NCBI RefSeq assembly: GCF_000738265.1
Contig: NZ_JFCQ01000028.1
Location: 1-64,000, forward strand
Direction: 5' to 3'
DNA: 64,000 nucleotides
Source: Corynebacterium jeikeium
GTDB taxonomy: Bacteria; Actinomycetota; Actinomycetes; Mycobacteriales; Mycobacteriaceae
The position numbers and the translations under genes were made by a program. Under the pieces are notes generated by a model. That model had not been told where the DNA came from. It saw only the letters and a list, made by a program, of their open reading frames with translations, and ran no database searches. Shown one piece after another: positions 46,431-56,428 of this stretch. How positions within the stretch are numbered: position 1 is the first letter of the stretch; each line of letters starts with the position of its first letter.

Positions 46431-47366
46431 ATGAAAAAGGTCTTGACCATTCTGGCCGTGCTCGTCCTCCTTGCTCTGATCGTGGTGGGCGTGGGGAATT
46501 GGCTACTCACAAATGATCAACCGGGAGGCCCCGGTCCGGGCAAGCCCGCTGCACCGCCGAGCCCTGAAGCGCAGAACCCGCCGGGGTGTGCGGATGTGGA
46601 GGTGCTGGCGGCCCCGGGTACGTGGGAATCCAAGGCGGACGATGATCCGCTGGCTCCGCGCGCCAACCCGCGGTCCTTGCTGCTGAATGTCACCCGCCCC
46701 CTGACCGAGGAGTTCCCCAAGGAGAAGGTGAAGGTGTGGACGTTGCCGTACACCGCGCAGTTCCGCAACATCAACGCGAGAGGGGAGATGACCTACGACG
46801 ACTCCCGTAACCAGGGCTTCAAGCGGCTGGAAAACGAGCTGCGGGAGATGCACAAGGCATGCCCGGCGACGTCCTTCGTGCTGACCGGCTTCAGCCAGGG
46901 TGCGGTGATTACGGGCGACATGGCTGGGGAGATCGGCAACAACCGGGGGCCGGTTCCTGCAGACAGGATCCTGGGTGTGGCTCTGATCGCCGATGGTCGC
47001 CAGGAGCTGGATAAGGGCACGCTGGTCGGTGCGAAGGGCATCCGCGGTACGGGCGCGGAGATTGCGCTGAACCCGGTGAGCGGGCTGATCCAGACGATCG
47101 TCCCCGGGGCGACGATGCGCGGTCCGCGCCCGGATGGCTTTGGTGAACTCAACGATCGCGTGAATAACTTCTGTGCGCCTGCCGATCTTATTTGTGACGC
47201 CCCAGGGGATCTGGGCAACGCTCTTGTGCGAGCTAAAGACCTGGTGGCTGCCAATGCTGTCCACTCTCAGTACGCGACGAATGGCGCGGTCGTGGACGGG
47301 AAGACCGTGCCGGAGTACATCGTTGGTTGGGCTAGGGATCTGATTAACGAGCGCACAGGGAAGTAG
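46431..47366 (+). CDS. Cutinase-like esterase (Rv3802-type)
   Basis: A 311-residue serine esterase held by an N-terminal TM/signal anchor (about 5-24). The cutinase core has CADVEVLAAPGTWES, the elbow 'FVLTGFSQGAVITGDM' (Ser about residue 153) and the Asp/His region 'NFCAPADLICDAPGD...VAANAVHSQYA', with Cys pairs. Its position between the mycolyltransferases and fadD32 matches Rv3802c of M. tuberculosis, an essential envelope phospholipase/thioesterase linked to mycolate metabolism. A gaagga site lies before the ATG. A 25-bp tandem repeat follows the stop. Confidence 0.92.
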   Translation: MKKVLTILAVLVLLALIVVGVGNWLLTNDQPGGPGPGKPAAPPSPEAQNPPGCADVEVLAAPGTWESKADDDPLAPRANPRSLLLNVTRPLTEEFPKEKVKVWTLPYTAQFRNINARGEMTYDDSRNQGFKRLENELREMHKACPATSFVLTGFSQGAVITGDMAGEIGNNRGPVPADRILGVALIADGRQELDKGTLVGAKGIRGTGAEIALNPVSGLIQTIVPGATMRGPRPDGFGELNDRVNNFCAPADLICDAPGDLGNALVRAKDLVAANAVHSQYATNGAVVDGKTVPEYIVGWARDLINERTGK

Positions 47367-47382
47367 CTAGGGACGTACCGTG

Positions 47383-47456
47383 CATGGCGCCGGGGGCGAG
47401 GGTGCCACATTGCGCCGGGGGCGAAGGTACTGCATGCCGCCGGGCGCGAGACACAG
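47383..47456. repeat. 25-bp tandem repeat upstream of fadD32
   Basis: Three head-to-tail units begin with 'cat' at 47383, 47408 and 47433 (25, 25 and 24 bases; core cgccgggggcga). A partial fourth follows. Units 1 and 2 differ at only a few positions. It lies between the cutinase stop and the fadD32 promoter, so copy number could change without touching a protein. Confidence 0.75.
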
Positions 47457-47551
47457 CATTGCGCAATTGCAGGGTAACGAATGCCTTTCCCGGTACGATG
47501 TGTTTCACAAGTAAAACTAAGTGTTTATAGAAACAGATAGAGGAGATCTCA

Positions 47552-49447
47552 GTGGATATCACTTCGGCAATGGGGCAGTTTTACGACGAGCAGGGCAATA
47601 TCAACATCCCTGATCAGCTGACCCTTTCCGGTATGTGCGAGATGCTGTACACGATGGCGCAGATGGAAGGCACCGTAGATAATGTGCTGATCCGCCACTG
47701 GGACTTCTCCGAGTCGCGCGAGGGAACGGTGCACGAGATCACCCGCGCGCAAGTGAACACCCGCATTAAGGCCGTGTGCGTGCGCCTGCAGCAGGTCGCC
47801 AAGCCCGGCGACCGCGTGGCGATTCTGGCTAATAACTCCCCGGAGTACATGTACGCCTTCCTCGGCGCGATGTACGCCCGCATGGTGCCGGTTCCGCTGT
47901 ACGACCCCAACGAGCCGGGCCACACCGGTCATCTAACCGCCGTGCTGGGTTCCTCCGAGCCAACGGTAGTGCTGACTAACAAGCGTTCCGCGGCTGCGGT
48001 ACGCAAGCATTTCGCTGCCATCCCCGCGACCGAGCGCCCGCGCGTGTTGACGGTGGACGCGCTGCCGGATGCGCTGGCCGACGATTGGCAGAACCCCATG
48101 GCCGCCATCATGGCGGATCCATCCCTGGCCCCGAAGTCCAGCGAGGAAGCATTCCTGCAGTACACCTCCGGCTCCACGCGCACCCCGGCTGGGGTGGTGC
48201 TGACGCATAAGTCGATCGTCACCAACGTTCTGCAGATCTTCAAGGCCGTTAACCTGAAGACCCCTCTGCGTCTTTCCACCTGGCTGCCGTTGCACCACGA
48301 CATGGGCGTGATCTTGTCCGCCTTCGTGATCATCCTGGGACTTCCCTTCGAGCTAATGTCCCCGCGCGACTTCATCCAGGATCCGGCCCGCTGGATCCGT
48401 CAGCTGAACCGCAAGAGCGAGGACGAGAACATCTACACCGTCGTTCCGAACTTCGCCCTGGAACTGGCCGTGCGTTACGCCGACCCTGCGAAGGTCGCGG
48501 AGCTCGCCGACGTGGACCTGTCCGCTATCGACGGCATCATCAATGGTTCCGAGCCGGTGCACCACAGCTCTGTGCAGAAGTTCCTGGATACCTTCGGGCC
48601 CTACGGCTTTAAGAAGGAGGCCATGCGTCCTTCCTATGGCCTGGCCGAGGCCACGCTGATCGTCACCACCCCGCAGACTGACGAGCGCCCGCTGACGAAG
48701 TGGTTTAAGCGCGAAGAGCTGTCCGCCGGAGCCGTAGTAGAGGGCAGTGCGGACGACGCAGACAGCCTCTCCCTGGTTTCCCTGGGCCAGGTTTGTTCCC
48801 CGCAGACGCTGGCCATCGTGGATCCGGAGACCGGCAAGGAGCTCACCGACGGCAACGTTGGCGAGATCTGGGTGCACGGCGACAATATGGCAGCGGGCTA
48901 CCTGAACCGCCCCGAGGAAACCGAAGAAACCTTCCGCAACAACTTGCCCGTAGCCAACCGTCTGGAATCCGGTGGCCACGCGGGCGACGTGCCGGAGGAC
49001 AACTGGATGCGCACCGGCGACCTGGCTGTCATCGTCGACGGGCACCTGTTTATCACCGGTCGACTGAAGGACCTCATCATCGTCGCAGGCCGCAACCACT
49101 ACCCGCAGGACATCGAGGCCACCGCCGACGAGGCCACCGCGCAGACCGCTCCGGCCGTTATCGCCGCCTTCGCAGTGGGCGCCGGCGAGGGCACCGCTGC
49201 GGCCCGTGGCGCCGACGGCGAATCCGTCGAGGGGCTGGTCATCATCGCCGAGCGAGACCCGGAGGCCACCGAAGATGGCGATGCGGAGGCCATCGAGGCC
49301 ATGCGAGCCGCCGTCACCGCCACCCACGGCGTGCAGCCCTCGGACGTGCGCATCATCGCGCCGGGTACCCTCCCGCGTTCTTCCGCCAACAAGATCGCCC
49401 GCCGCGTAGCCGCGAAGGCGTATCTGGAGGGCACGCTGGGCGCTTAA
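47552..49447 (+). CDS. fadD32: Long-chain fatty-acyl-AMP ligase FadD32
   Basis: A 631-residue FAAL that activates the meromycolate chain as acyl-AMP and loads it onto the N-terminal ACP of Pks13. The adenylate motif is 'LQYTSGSTRTPAGVVLTHKSI' (about residue 206-226). 'RPSYGLAEATLIVTTP', 'WMRTGDLAVIVDGHLFITGRLKDLIIVAGRNHYPQDIE' complete the AMP-binding core. The FAAL-specific insertion before the C-terminal domain, which blocks CoA transfer, fits the length. GTG start with gaggaga 8 bases upstream. Upstream, gtttatagaaac and tgtttcac words may be promoter or operator parts. Confidence 0.96.
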   Translation: MDITSAMGQFYDEQGNINIPDQLTLSGMCEMLYTMAQMEGTVDNVLIRHWDFSESREGTVHEITRAQVNTRIKAVCVRLQQVAKPGDRVAILANNSPEYMYAFLGAMYARMVPVPLYDPNEPGHTGHLTAVLGSSEPTVVLTNKRSAAAVRKHFAAIPATERPRVLTVDALPDALADDWQNPMAAIMADPSLAPKSSEEAFLQYTSGSTRTPAGVVLTHKSIVTNVLQIFKAVNLKTPLRLSTWLPLHHDMGVILSAFVIILGLPFELMSPRDFIQDPARWIRQLNRKSEDENIYTVVPNFALELAVRYADPAKVAELADVDLSAIDGIINGSEPVHHSSVQKFLDTFGPYGFKKEAMRPSYGLAEATLIVTTPQTDERPLTKWFKREELSAGAVVEGSADDADSLSLVSLGQVCSPQTLAIVDPETGKELTDGNVGEIWVHGDNMAAGYLNRPEETEETFRNNLPVANRLESGGHAGDVPEDNWMRTGDLAVIVDGHLFITGRLKDLIIVAGRNHYPQDIEATADEATAQTAPAVIAAFAVGAGEGTAAARGADGESVEGLVIIAERDPEATEDGDAEAIEAMRAAVTATHGVQPSDVRIIAPGTLPRSSANKIARRVAAKAYLEGTLGA

Positions 49448-49621
49448 TCCATAAAGCGCTTCAGGCGCGTTAAAATATAGCGATACTAGCGACCCCCGTG
49501 CGGCCTTCGACAGCGTTTAAGCCGGTATCTCGGTGGTCGTTTATTGCTTTGTGGCACACACCCACATAACTGCACACGGCTCACTCACGAATTAATGCAC
49601 GAAAGGAAACGGCGACTTTCC

Positions 49622-52600
49622 ATGGCAGACAATCAGCAGGGCGACCAGAAGGACGGCCAGCAGAACAGCCAGCACCCCCGCCCCGCGACGATTCAGCAGA
49701 TGCGGGAATGGTTGCGCGCGTGGGTTGCGGACGCTACCGGCTTGGATGCCGCCGAGATTTCCGACGAACGCTCTATGCAGGACTTCGGCCTGTCTTCCCG
49801 CGATGTCGTTGTGCTGTCCGGCGACCTGGAACGCCTGCTGGGCACCACCCTGGATGCCACGATTGCCTACGAGTTCAACACCATTGCCGCGCTGGCCGAT
49901 CACTTGATGAACGGCCGCGGTTCTGGCGCTGTTTTGGGTAGTGACGCCACCGCCTCCGCAACCACCGATGCCAGCGCAGGTGGCCCATTGCCGCTGGGTA
50001 AGCGGGATATCGCAGTGGTCGGCATGGCAGGCCGCTACCCCGGTGCCGATAGCGCCGATGAGATGTGGGAGCTGTTTTCCAACTACCGCTCCGGCGTGGG
50101 CGAGCTGCCCGCCGGGCGCTGGGCGGAGTACTCCCGCGACCCGGAGATGACCCGCCGCATGGAGCAAGCCCAGCTGACGGGTGGCTATATCGAGGACATT
50201 GCTTCCTTCGACGCGGAGTTCTTCGGCCTGTCCCCGCTGGAAGCGGCGAACATGGATCCGCAGCAGCGCATCGTGCTGCAGTTGACGTGGGAGGCGCTGG
50301 AGGATGCGCACATCCCCGCCAACGAGCTGCGCGGCAAGCCCGTCGGCGTGTTCATGGGTAATACCAACAACGACTACGGCATGCTGATCTCCGCCGATCC
50401 GGCGGAGGCGCACCCCTACGCCCTGACGGGTAACTCCAGCTCCATCATTGCCAACCGCATTTCCTATGCCTTCGACTTCCGTGGTCCGTCCGTGGCGATG
50501 GATACGGCCTGCTCTTCGTCGCTGGTGGCAATTCACCAGGCGGTGCGTTCTCTGCGCGATGGTGATTCTGATGTGGCTGTGGCGGGTGGCGTCAACCTCC
50601 TATGCAGTCCTTTTGCGACCGTGGCGTTTTCCGAACTCGGTGTGCTGAGCCCGACGGGTGGCATCCGTGCCTTCAGCGACGACGCGGACGGCATTGTGCG
50701 CTCCGACGGAGCCGGGGTGGTGGTGCTAAAGCGTCTGGAGGATGCCCGCCGCGACGGCGACAATGTGCTGGCCGTGATTAAGGGCTCGGCGGTGAACTCC
50801 GATGGCCGCTCCAACGGTCTGACCGCCCCGAACCCGGATGCGCAGGTCGACGTGCTGCGCAGTGCTTACGCGGACGCGCGGATCGACCCGCAGTCGGTGG
50901 ACTACGTGGAGGCTCACGGTACTGGAACCATTCTGGGTGACCCGATTGAAGCCACCGCGCTGGGCACCGTGCTGGGGCGCCAGCGCGACGTGGCAGAGCC
51001 GCTGCTGCTGGGAAGCGCGAAGACTAACTTCGGGCACACTGAAGCCGCTGCGGGTGTCGCGGGCGTGATGAAGGTTGTCATGGCGATGCGCGAGGGCGTG
51101 CTGCCGCCGAGCCTGAACTACAGCGGCCCGAACCCGTACATCGACTTTGACCGCGAGCACCTGGAAGTCGTGGAAGATCCGCGCGAATGGCCGGAGTACT
51201 CCGGGCGCGCCATCGCCGGTGTCTCTGGCTTCGGCTTCGGTGGCACGAACGCGCACGTCGTGATCGCGGCGCCGAACCTGGCTGAGGAAGCTGCGGCGGG
51301 AGTGGGCTACGCGGCTGTCACTGAGACCGAGGACAGTGCCCCGATTGGGCTGGACCGTGAGGATGCGGCGGGGGAGGCCCCGCGAGTGTTGCTGCCCGTC
51401 AGTGGCCTGCTGCCCTCGCGCCGCCGCCAGGCCGCCGAAGCACTGGCCGGATACCTGGAGGACAACCGGGAATCCTTTGGCGACGGAGCCACGGAAGCGC
51501 TGCACCTGCGCGACCTGGCACTGGCGCTGGCAGGGCACAACCACGGTCGCTCCCGCGGCGTGGTGTCCGCCGCCACCGTCGACGAAGCTATTGCTGGCCT
51601 GCAGCGCATCGCAGCGGGCAAGCAGGGCGCGACGGTAAAGACCGCTGATTCTCCGTCGGCCAATGGCCCGGTGTGGGTGTTCTCCGGCTTCGGTTCGCAG
51701 CACCGCAAGATGGCTAAGGACCTATACGAACTCTCTGAGTTCTTCGCCGCCCGCCTGGATGAGCTGGATAAGGTCGTGCGGGCCGAGTCCGGCTGGTCCT
51801 TCACCGAGATGGTGTTGGACGACGAGCAGAACTACGACACGGAGCGCGCCCAGGTGGGGATTACCTGCGTGCAGATCGCGCTGAACGACCTTCTGCGCAC
51901 CTTGGGTGCGCAGCCCGCCGCAGTCGTCGGCCAGTCGATGGGTGAGATCGCAGCGGCCTACGCCGTGGGCGGCATTTCCGCCGAGGAAGCCGTGCGCATC
52001 GCCTGCCACCGCGCCCGCCTGATGGGCGAGGGGGAGCGCCTGCTGCCGGAGGACAAGCAGGGTGCCATGGCTGTGGTGGAGTTCGGCGTGGAGGAACTTG
52101 CCACCTTTACCTCCGAGCACCCGGAATACGCCAAGGTGGAGCCCGCCGTGTACGCCGCGCCGGGCATGACCACCGTCGGTGGCCCCGCGGAGCCGGTGCA
52201 GAAGCTGGTCGAATACCTGGAGGGCGAGGGCAAGTTCGCCCGCCTGCTGAAGGTCAAGGGCGCTGGCCACACCTCCATGCTGGACCCCATCCTGGGCGAG
52301 CTGCACTACGAGATCTGTGATCTGCAGCCCCAGCCGATCCACACCCCGCTGTACTCCACCGTGGATCGCGGTCGCGTGTACACCCCGGGCGAGGTCGTCC
52401 ACGATGCCGACTACTTCCTGCGCTGCACCCGCCAGCCGGTCTGGTTCTCGGAGGCGACGGGTAAGCAGTTCGACGATGGCTTCCGCACCTTCATCGAGAT
52501 CTCCCCGAACCCGGTGGCCCTAATGCCGCTGATGAACAACTCCTTCGCGCACAACGCCAGCGATTCCAAGCTGTTGTTCCTGCTGAAGCGCAAGGAGCCG

Positions 52601-54763
52601 GTCGCGCAGACTCTGCTGTCCACCCTCGCGGAGCTGTACGTTCAGGGCGCTAACTTGAACCTCAAGGCTCTGGCTGCGGGCTCGCGGACCCTGCAGGACA
52701 TTGCGATGGGCGGCGCGCAGGGCTCGGCTACCGGTGCGGGCACTGGCGCTGGCGCTGGCACTAATACCCGCTCTAAGGCGCTGCCGAAGGTGCCGGGCAC
52801 TACCTGGAACCTGCAGCGCTACTGGACCAGCGCCCGCCCGTCGTCGGACCCTGCCGTGGAGCTGCCCGGTACTCGCGTGAACCTGCCCGATGGTCGCGTT
52901 GTGTTCAGCGCTGCGGCGGAGGACGTACCCAGCATCGCGCTGCTCGCCGAGGCCGCCGCCGAGGTGCTTTCTGGCAGCACTACTGGCGCTTCCGAGAACG
53001 CCACCGTCGCCGCCACGCGCGAGCACTCCCCACTGCCGACCGCAGGCCAGCTGACGACTATCGCCACCGGTTCCCTCGGCGGCTGGTCCCTGTCCGTCTA
53101 CGCCGCCGATGGCCCTGCCGGACAGGCAATGCCGCTGGTTGCGGAGGCTTTTATCGCCACTCTTGGGGTTAATGACGCCACCTCGGCCCCAGCCGCCACC
53201 GCTGTCAACGAGGAGCTGAGCGCTTCCGCCGCCAAGGCTTCCGCGAAGGAGAGCGCCGGCAACACTCTGCCCGAGGTCGACGAGACCGCTGACCGCTGGG
53301 ATCCCAACTCCGGGGAGTCCGCCGGTGACCGCCTGCGCGCCATCGTCTCCGAATCCATGGGCTACGACATCGAGGATCTGCCCGGCGAGCTTCCCCTCAT
53401 TGACCTGGGGCTGGATTCCCTGATGGGAATGCGCATCAAGAACCGTGTGGAGTACGACTTCGACCTGCCACCGCTGCAGGTTCAGGCGCTGCGCGATGGT
53501 TCGGTGGACGATGTGATCGCACTCGTGGAGCAGATGATCGCGGAGCGTCACGCCGGGGAGACCGGCGAGTCGGCTGATGCGGCTGCTGGTGGAGAAGGTG
53601 GCGTCACTAAGGAAGAAAGCGATAGCGACAACAACGGCGGCGAGGCGGCAACCGACTACACCGCCACCGCCGGCGGCGTGGCCCCGCGCGACGCGAGCGA
53701 AAGGTTGGTGTTCGCGACCTGGGCAAAGGTGACCGGCAAGGCCGCCGCGGGCGTGACCAGTGAGCTGCCGAAGATCGACGAGGAGCAGGCGCGCGGGATC
53801 GCAGAGCGCCTGTCCGAACGCTCCGGGGCGGAGGTCAGCGCGGAAGATGTGCTGGCTGCCGAGACCCTCGAGCCGCTGAGCGAAAAGGTGCGCAGCAGCC
53901 TGGAAAGCGAAGTGGAGGGCAACATCCGCGTGTTGCGGGCACGCCCCGAAGGCAGCACCCGACCGGCGGTATTCCTATTCCACCCGGCTGGTGGCTCGTC
54001 CGTGGTATATGCGCCGCTGATGCGCCGCCTGCCGGAGGACGTGCCGGTGTACGGCGTGGAGCGCCTCGAGGGCGAGCTGGCGGATCGTGCCAGCGCCTAC
54101 CTGGCGGAGATCATCGAGCTGTCCGACGGCCGCCCGGTGGTGCTGGGTGGCTGGAGCTTCGGCGGTGCCCTGGCCTACGAGGTTGCCTACCAGCTAGGCA
54201 AGCGAGCCACCGCAGGTGAGCCGAGCGCAGAGGTCGAGCGCATCGTGCTGCTGGATACTGTGCAGCCGAAGAACCCCGCACCGGATACGAAGGAAGAAAT
54301 GCACGCGCGCTGGGACCGCTACGCCGCGTTCGCCCAGAAGACCTACGGGCTGCCCCTGGAGGTGCCGCACGAGCTGCTGGACCAGCAGGGCGAAGGCGTG
54401 ATGATGCAGATGTTCCAGCAGTTCCTGGCTTCCCCGGAGGCCAAGGGGCTCGGCCTGCCCGCGGGCGTGCTGGAGCACCAGCGCGCCAGCTTCGTGGACA
54501 ACCGCATCCTGGAATCCCTGGACTTCGGAGCCTGGGCGGACGTGCAGGCACCGGTCACGCTGTTCCGCGCGGAGCGAATGCACGACGGCGCGATTGAGCT
54601 GGAGCCGGCCTACGCCGAGGTAGCGCCGGACGGTGGCTGGGGCGAGATCGTCAAGGACCTGGAAATCATCCAGCTCCGCGGCGACCACCTGGCTATTGTG
54701 GATGAACCAGAGATCTCTAAAGTGGGACGTGTGATCGCCAAGCACATCACGGATGGCGACTAG
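49622..54763 (+). CDS. pks13: Mycolic-acid condensing polyketide synthase Pks13
   Basis: A 1713-residue megasynthase joining two fatty chains to the alpha-alkyl beta-keto precursor of mycolic acid and releasing it to trehalose. Domains in order: ACP1 (FGLSS, Ser59), KS (DTACSSS with Cys297; 'EAHGTGT' and 'NFGHTEAAAG' histidines), AT (GQSMG, Ser772), ACP2 (LGLDSLM, Ser1266), TE (GWSFGG, Ser1512). This is the full Pks13 order. Linkers around 1040-1230 and 1310-1370 are Ala/Ser/Glu-rich. ATG 49622 was chosen; 49595 is also in frame. It sits between fadD32 and accD4, as in all mycolate producers. The 174 bases before it hold no gene. Confidence 0.97.
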   Translation: MADNQQGDQKDGQQNSQHPRPATIQQMREWLRAWVADATGLDAAEISDERSMQDFGLSSRDVVVLSGDLERLLGTTLDATIAYEFNTIAALADHLMNGRGSGAVLGSDATASATTDASAGGPLPLGKRDIAVVGMAGRYPGADSADEMWELFSNYRSGVGELPAGRWAEYSRDPEMTRRMEQAQLTGGYIEDIASFDAEFFGLSPLEAANMDPQQRIVLQLTWEALEDAHIPANELRGKPVGVFMGNTNNDYGMLISADPAEAHPYALTGNSSSIIANRISYAFDFRGPSVAMDTACSSSLVAIHQAVRSLRDGDSDVAVAGGVNLLCSPFATVAFSELGVLSPTGGIRAFSDDADGIVRSDGAGVVVLKRLEDARRDGDNVLAVIKGSAVNSDGRSNGLTAPNPDAQVDVLRSAYADARIDPQSVDYVEAHGTGTILGDPIEATALGTVLGRQRDVAEPLLLGSAKTNFGHTEAAAGVAGVMKVVMAMREGVLPPSLNYSGPNPYIDFDREHLEVVEDPREWPEYSGRAIAGVSGFGFGGTNAHVVIAAPNLAEEAAAGVGYAAVTETEDSAPIGLDREDAAGEAPRVLLPVSGLLPSRRRQAAEALAGYLEDNRESFGDGATEALHLRDLALALAGHNHGRSRGVVSAATVDEAIAGLQRIAAGKQGATVKTADSPSANGPVWVFSGFGSQHRKMAKDLYELSEFFAARLDELDKVVRAESGWSFTEMVLDDEQNYDTERAQVGITCVQIALNDLLRTLGAQPAAVVGQSMGEIAAAYAVGGISAEEAVRIACHRARLMGEGERLLPEDKQGAMAVVEFGVEELATFTSEHPEYAKVEPAVYAAPGMTTVGGPAEPVQKLVEYLEGEGKFARLLKVKGAGHTSMLDPILGELHYEICDLQPQPIHTPLYSTVDRGRVYTPGEVVHDADYFLRCTRQPVWFSEATGKQFDDGFRTFIEISPNPVALMPLMNNSFAHNASDSKLLFLLKRKEPVAQTLLSTLAELYVQGANLNLKALAAGSRTLQDIAMGGAQGSATGAGTGAGAGTNTRSKALPKVPGTTWNLQRYWTSARPSSDPAVELPGTRVNLPDGRVVFSAAAEDVPSIALLAEAAAEVLSGSTTGASENATVAATREHSPLPTAGQLTTIATGSLGGWSLSVYAADGPAGQAMPLVAEAFIATLGVNDATSAPAATAVNEELSASAAKASAKESAGNTLPEVDETADRWDPNSGESAGDRLRAIVSESMGYDIEDLPGELPLIDLGLDSLMGMRIKNRVEYDFDLPPLQVQALRDGSVDDVIALVEQMIAERHAGETGESADAAAGGEGGVTKEESDSDNNGGEAATDYTATAGGVAPRDASERLVFATWAKVTGKAAAGVTSELPKIDEEQARGIAERLSERSGAEVSAEDVLAAETLEPLSEKVRSSLESEVEGNIRVLRARPEGSTRPAVFLFHPAGGSSVVYAPLMRRLPEDVPVYGVERLEGELADRASAYLAEIIELSDGRPVVLGGWSFGGALAYEVAYQLGKRATAGEPSAEVERIVLLDTVQPKNPAPDTKEEMHARWDRYAAFAQKTYGLPLEVPHELLDQQGEGVMMQMFQQFLASPEAKGLGLPAGVLEHQRASFVDNRILESLDFGAWADVQAPVTLFRAERMHDGAIELEPAYAEVAPDGGWGEIVKDLEIIQLRGDHLAIVDEPEISKVGRVIAKHITDGD

Positions 54764-54822
54764 ACGGCGATTAACTAGATAACCTTTAACCAGGCTTGTC
54801 GAGAAACGAAGGGACTTTCACT

Positions 54823-56400
54823 GTGACTGCTGCCGACGAGGGAGCAACCGGCGCCACCGGCACCACCGCCGAAAAGCTGGCGGAGCTGCACCGCAGGCTG
54901 GAACAGGCGCAGGATCCGGGCTCTGAGAAGGCAAAGGCAAGGCGCGACGAAGCGGGGCTGACCACGCCCCGCCAGCGTATTGCCGCGTTGCTGGACGAGG
55001 GCACGTTCGTGGAGATCGGCGCCCTGGGTCGCACCCCCGGCGAGGACGATGCCCCCTACGGCGATGGCGTGGTGACCGGTTACGGCCAGGTCGGCGGCCG
55101 TACCGTGGCGGTATATGCCCACGATAAGACGGTGTACGGCGGCTCGGTAGGTGAGACCTTCGGCAAGAAGGTCTGTGAGGTCATGGACATGGCCATTCGC
55201 ATTGGCTGCCCGGTGATCGGCATTAACGATTCCGGTGGCGCCCGCATTCAAGACGCCGTGATGTCCCTGGCGATGTACTCCGAGATCTCCCGCCGCCAGC
55301 TGCCGCTGAGCGGCCAGTCCCCGCAGATTTCCATTCTGCTTGGCCCGTCCGCCGGCGGTGCCGTGTATGCGCCCGTGACCACCGACTTCGTGGTGGCCGT
55401 CGAAGGTCGCACGCAGATGTTCGTTACTGGCCCGGCCGTGATCGAATCGGTGACGGGCGAAAAGATCTCGATGGAGGAGCTCGGCGGTGCGCGTCAACAG
55501 GCCCGCAACGGCAACGTTTCCTACGTCGCGAGCAGCGAAGAAGATGCGTTTAACTATGTAAAGGATCTGCTGGACTTCCTGCCTGCCAGTACCTTCGACG
55601 AGACTCCGGAGTTCTGGGCGCCGAACGACGAGCTCACTGAGCGCGACTTCGAACTGAACGACATCATCCCGGATGACCCGAACGCGGGCTACGACATCAT
55701 GGAGGTGCTGACCCGCATCTTCGACGACGACAACGTGCTGGAGGTCCAGGGCGACTACGGCTCGAACGTCGTCACCGCCTTCGCTCGTATCGACGGACAC
55801 TCGGTGGGCGTGGTGGCGAACCAGCCGATGGAGCTGGCCGGTTGCCTGGACGCCGACGCTGCGGATAAGGCTGCGCGCTTTATCCGTATTTGTGACGCCT
55901 ACAACGTCCCCCTCGTCTGGGTTGTGGACACACCCGGATACATGCCGGGCGTGGAGCAGGAAAAGGCTGGCCTGATTCACCGCGGGGCAAAGCTGGGCTT
56001 CGCCACGGTCGAAGCGACGGTTCCGAAGGTGACCGTGGTGGTGCGCAAGGCCTTCGGCGGTGGCTATGCCGTGATGGGCTCGAAGAACCTGGGCGCGGAC
56101 ATCAACCTGGTGTGGCCGACTGCGCAGATCGCCGTGATGGGCGCGGAGGCTGCCGTGGTGATGATGCAGGGCAAGGCCCTGGCTGCCATGCCGGAGGAGC
56201 AGCGCCCCGCCGCCAAGAAAATGTTCATGGACTTCTATAACGCCAACATGACCAGCCCTTATGTGGCGGCCGAGCGTGGCTACGTGGACTCTGTGATCAC
56301 CCCAGACCAGACACGTATCCGACTGCGTCAAGCGATGCGTCAGCTGCGCAACAAGCAGGTGCAGGAGCCACCGAAGAAGCACACCATCATGCCGATGTAG
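54823..56400 (+). CDS. accD4: Acyl-CoA carboxylase carboxyltransferase subunit (AccD4/AccD3)
   Basis: A 525-residue biotin-dependent carboxyltransferase that makes the carboxylated extender acyl-CoA used by Pks13. The two crotonase-fold halves are clear: 'GGSVGETFGKKVCEVMDMAIR', 'INDSGGARIQDAVMSLAMY' and 'LLGPSAGGAVYAPVTTDFVV' in the first, 'VDTPGYMPGVEQEKAGLIHRGAK' and 'RKAFGGGYAVMGSKNLGAD' in the second. GTG 54823 is preferred, with gaaggga about 9 bases before it; a TTG at 54796 is in frame. The biotin carrier subunit must be encoded elsewhere. It converges with the secreted proline-rich gene. Confidence 0.95.
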   Translation: MTAADEGATGATGTTAEKLAELHRRLEQAQDPGSEKAKARRDEAGLTTPRQRIAALLDEGTFVEIGALGRTPGEDDAPYGDGVVTGYGQVGGRTVAVYAHDKTVYGGSVGETFGKKVCEVMDMAIRIGCPVIGINDSGGARIQDAVMSLAMYSEISRRQLPLSGQSPQISILLGPSAGGAVYAPVTTDFVVAVEGRTQMFVTGPAVIESVTGEKISMEELGGARQQARNGNVSYVASSEEDAFNYVKDLLDFLPASTFDETPEFWAPNDELTERDFELNDIIPDDPNAGYDIMEVLTRIFDDDNVLEVQGDYGSNVVTAFARIDGHSVGVVANQPMELAGCLDADAADKAARFIRICDAYNVPLVWVVDTPGYMPGVEQEKAGLIHRGAKLGFATVEATVPKVTVVVRKAFGGGYAVMGSKNLGADINLVWPTAQIAVMGAEAAVVMMQGKALAAMPEEQRPAAKKMFMDFYNANMTSPYVAAERGYVDSVITPDQTRIRLRQAMRQLRNKQVQEPPKKHTIMPM

Positions 56401-56428
56401 CTGAGGCATGCAGCATCGCTGTGGCCGA

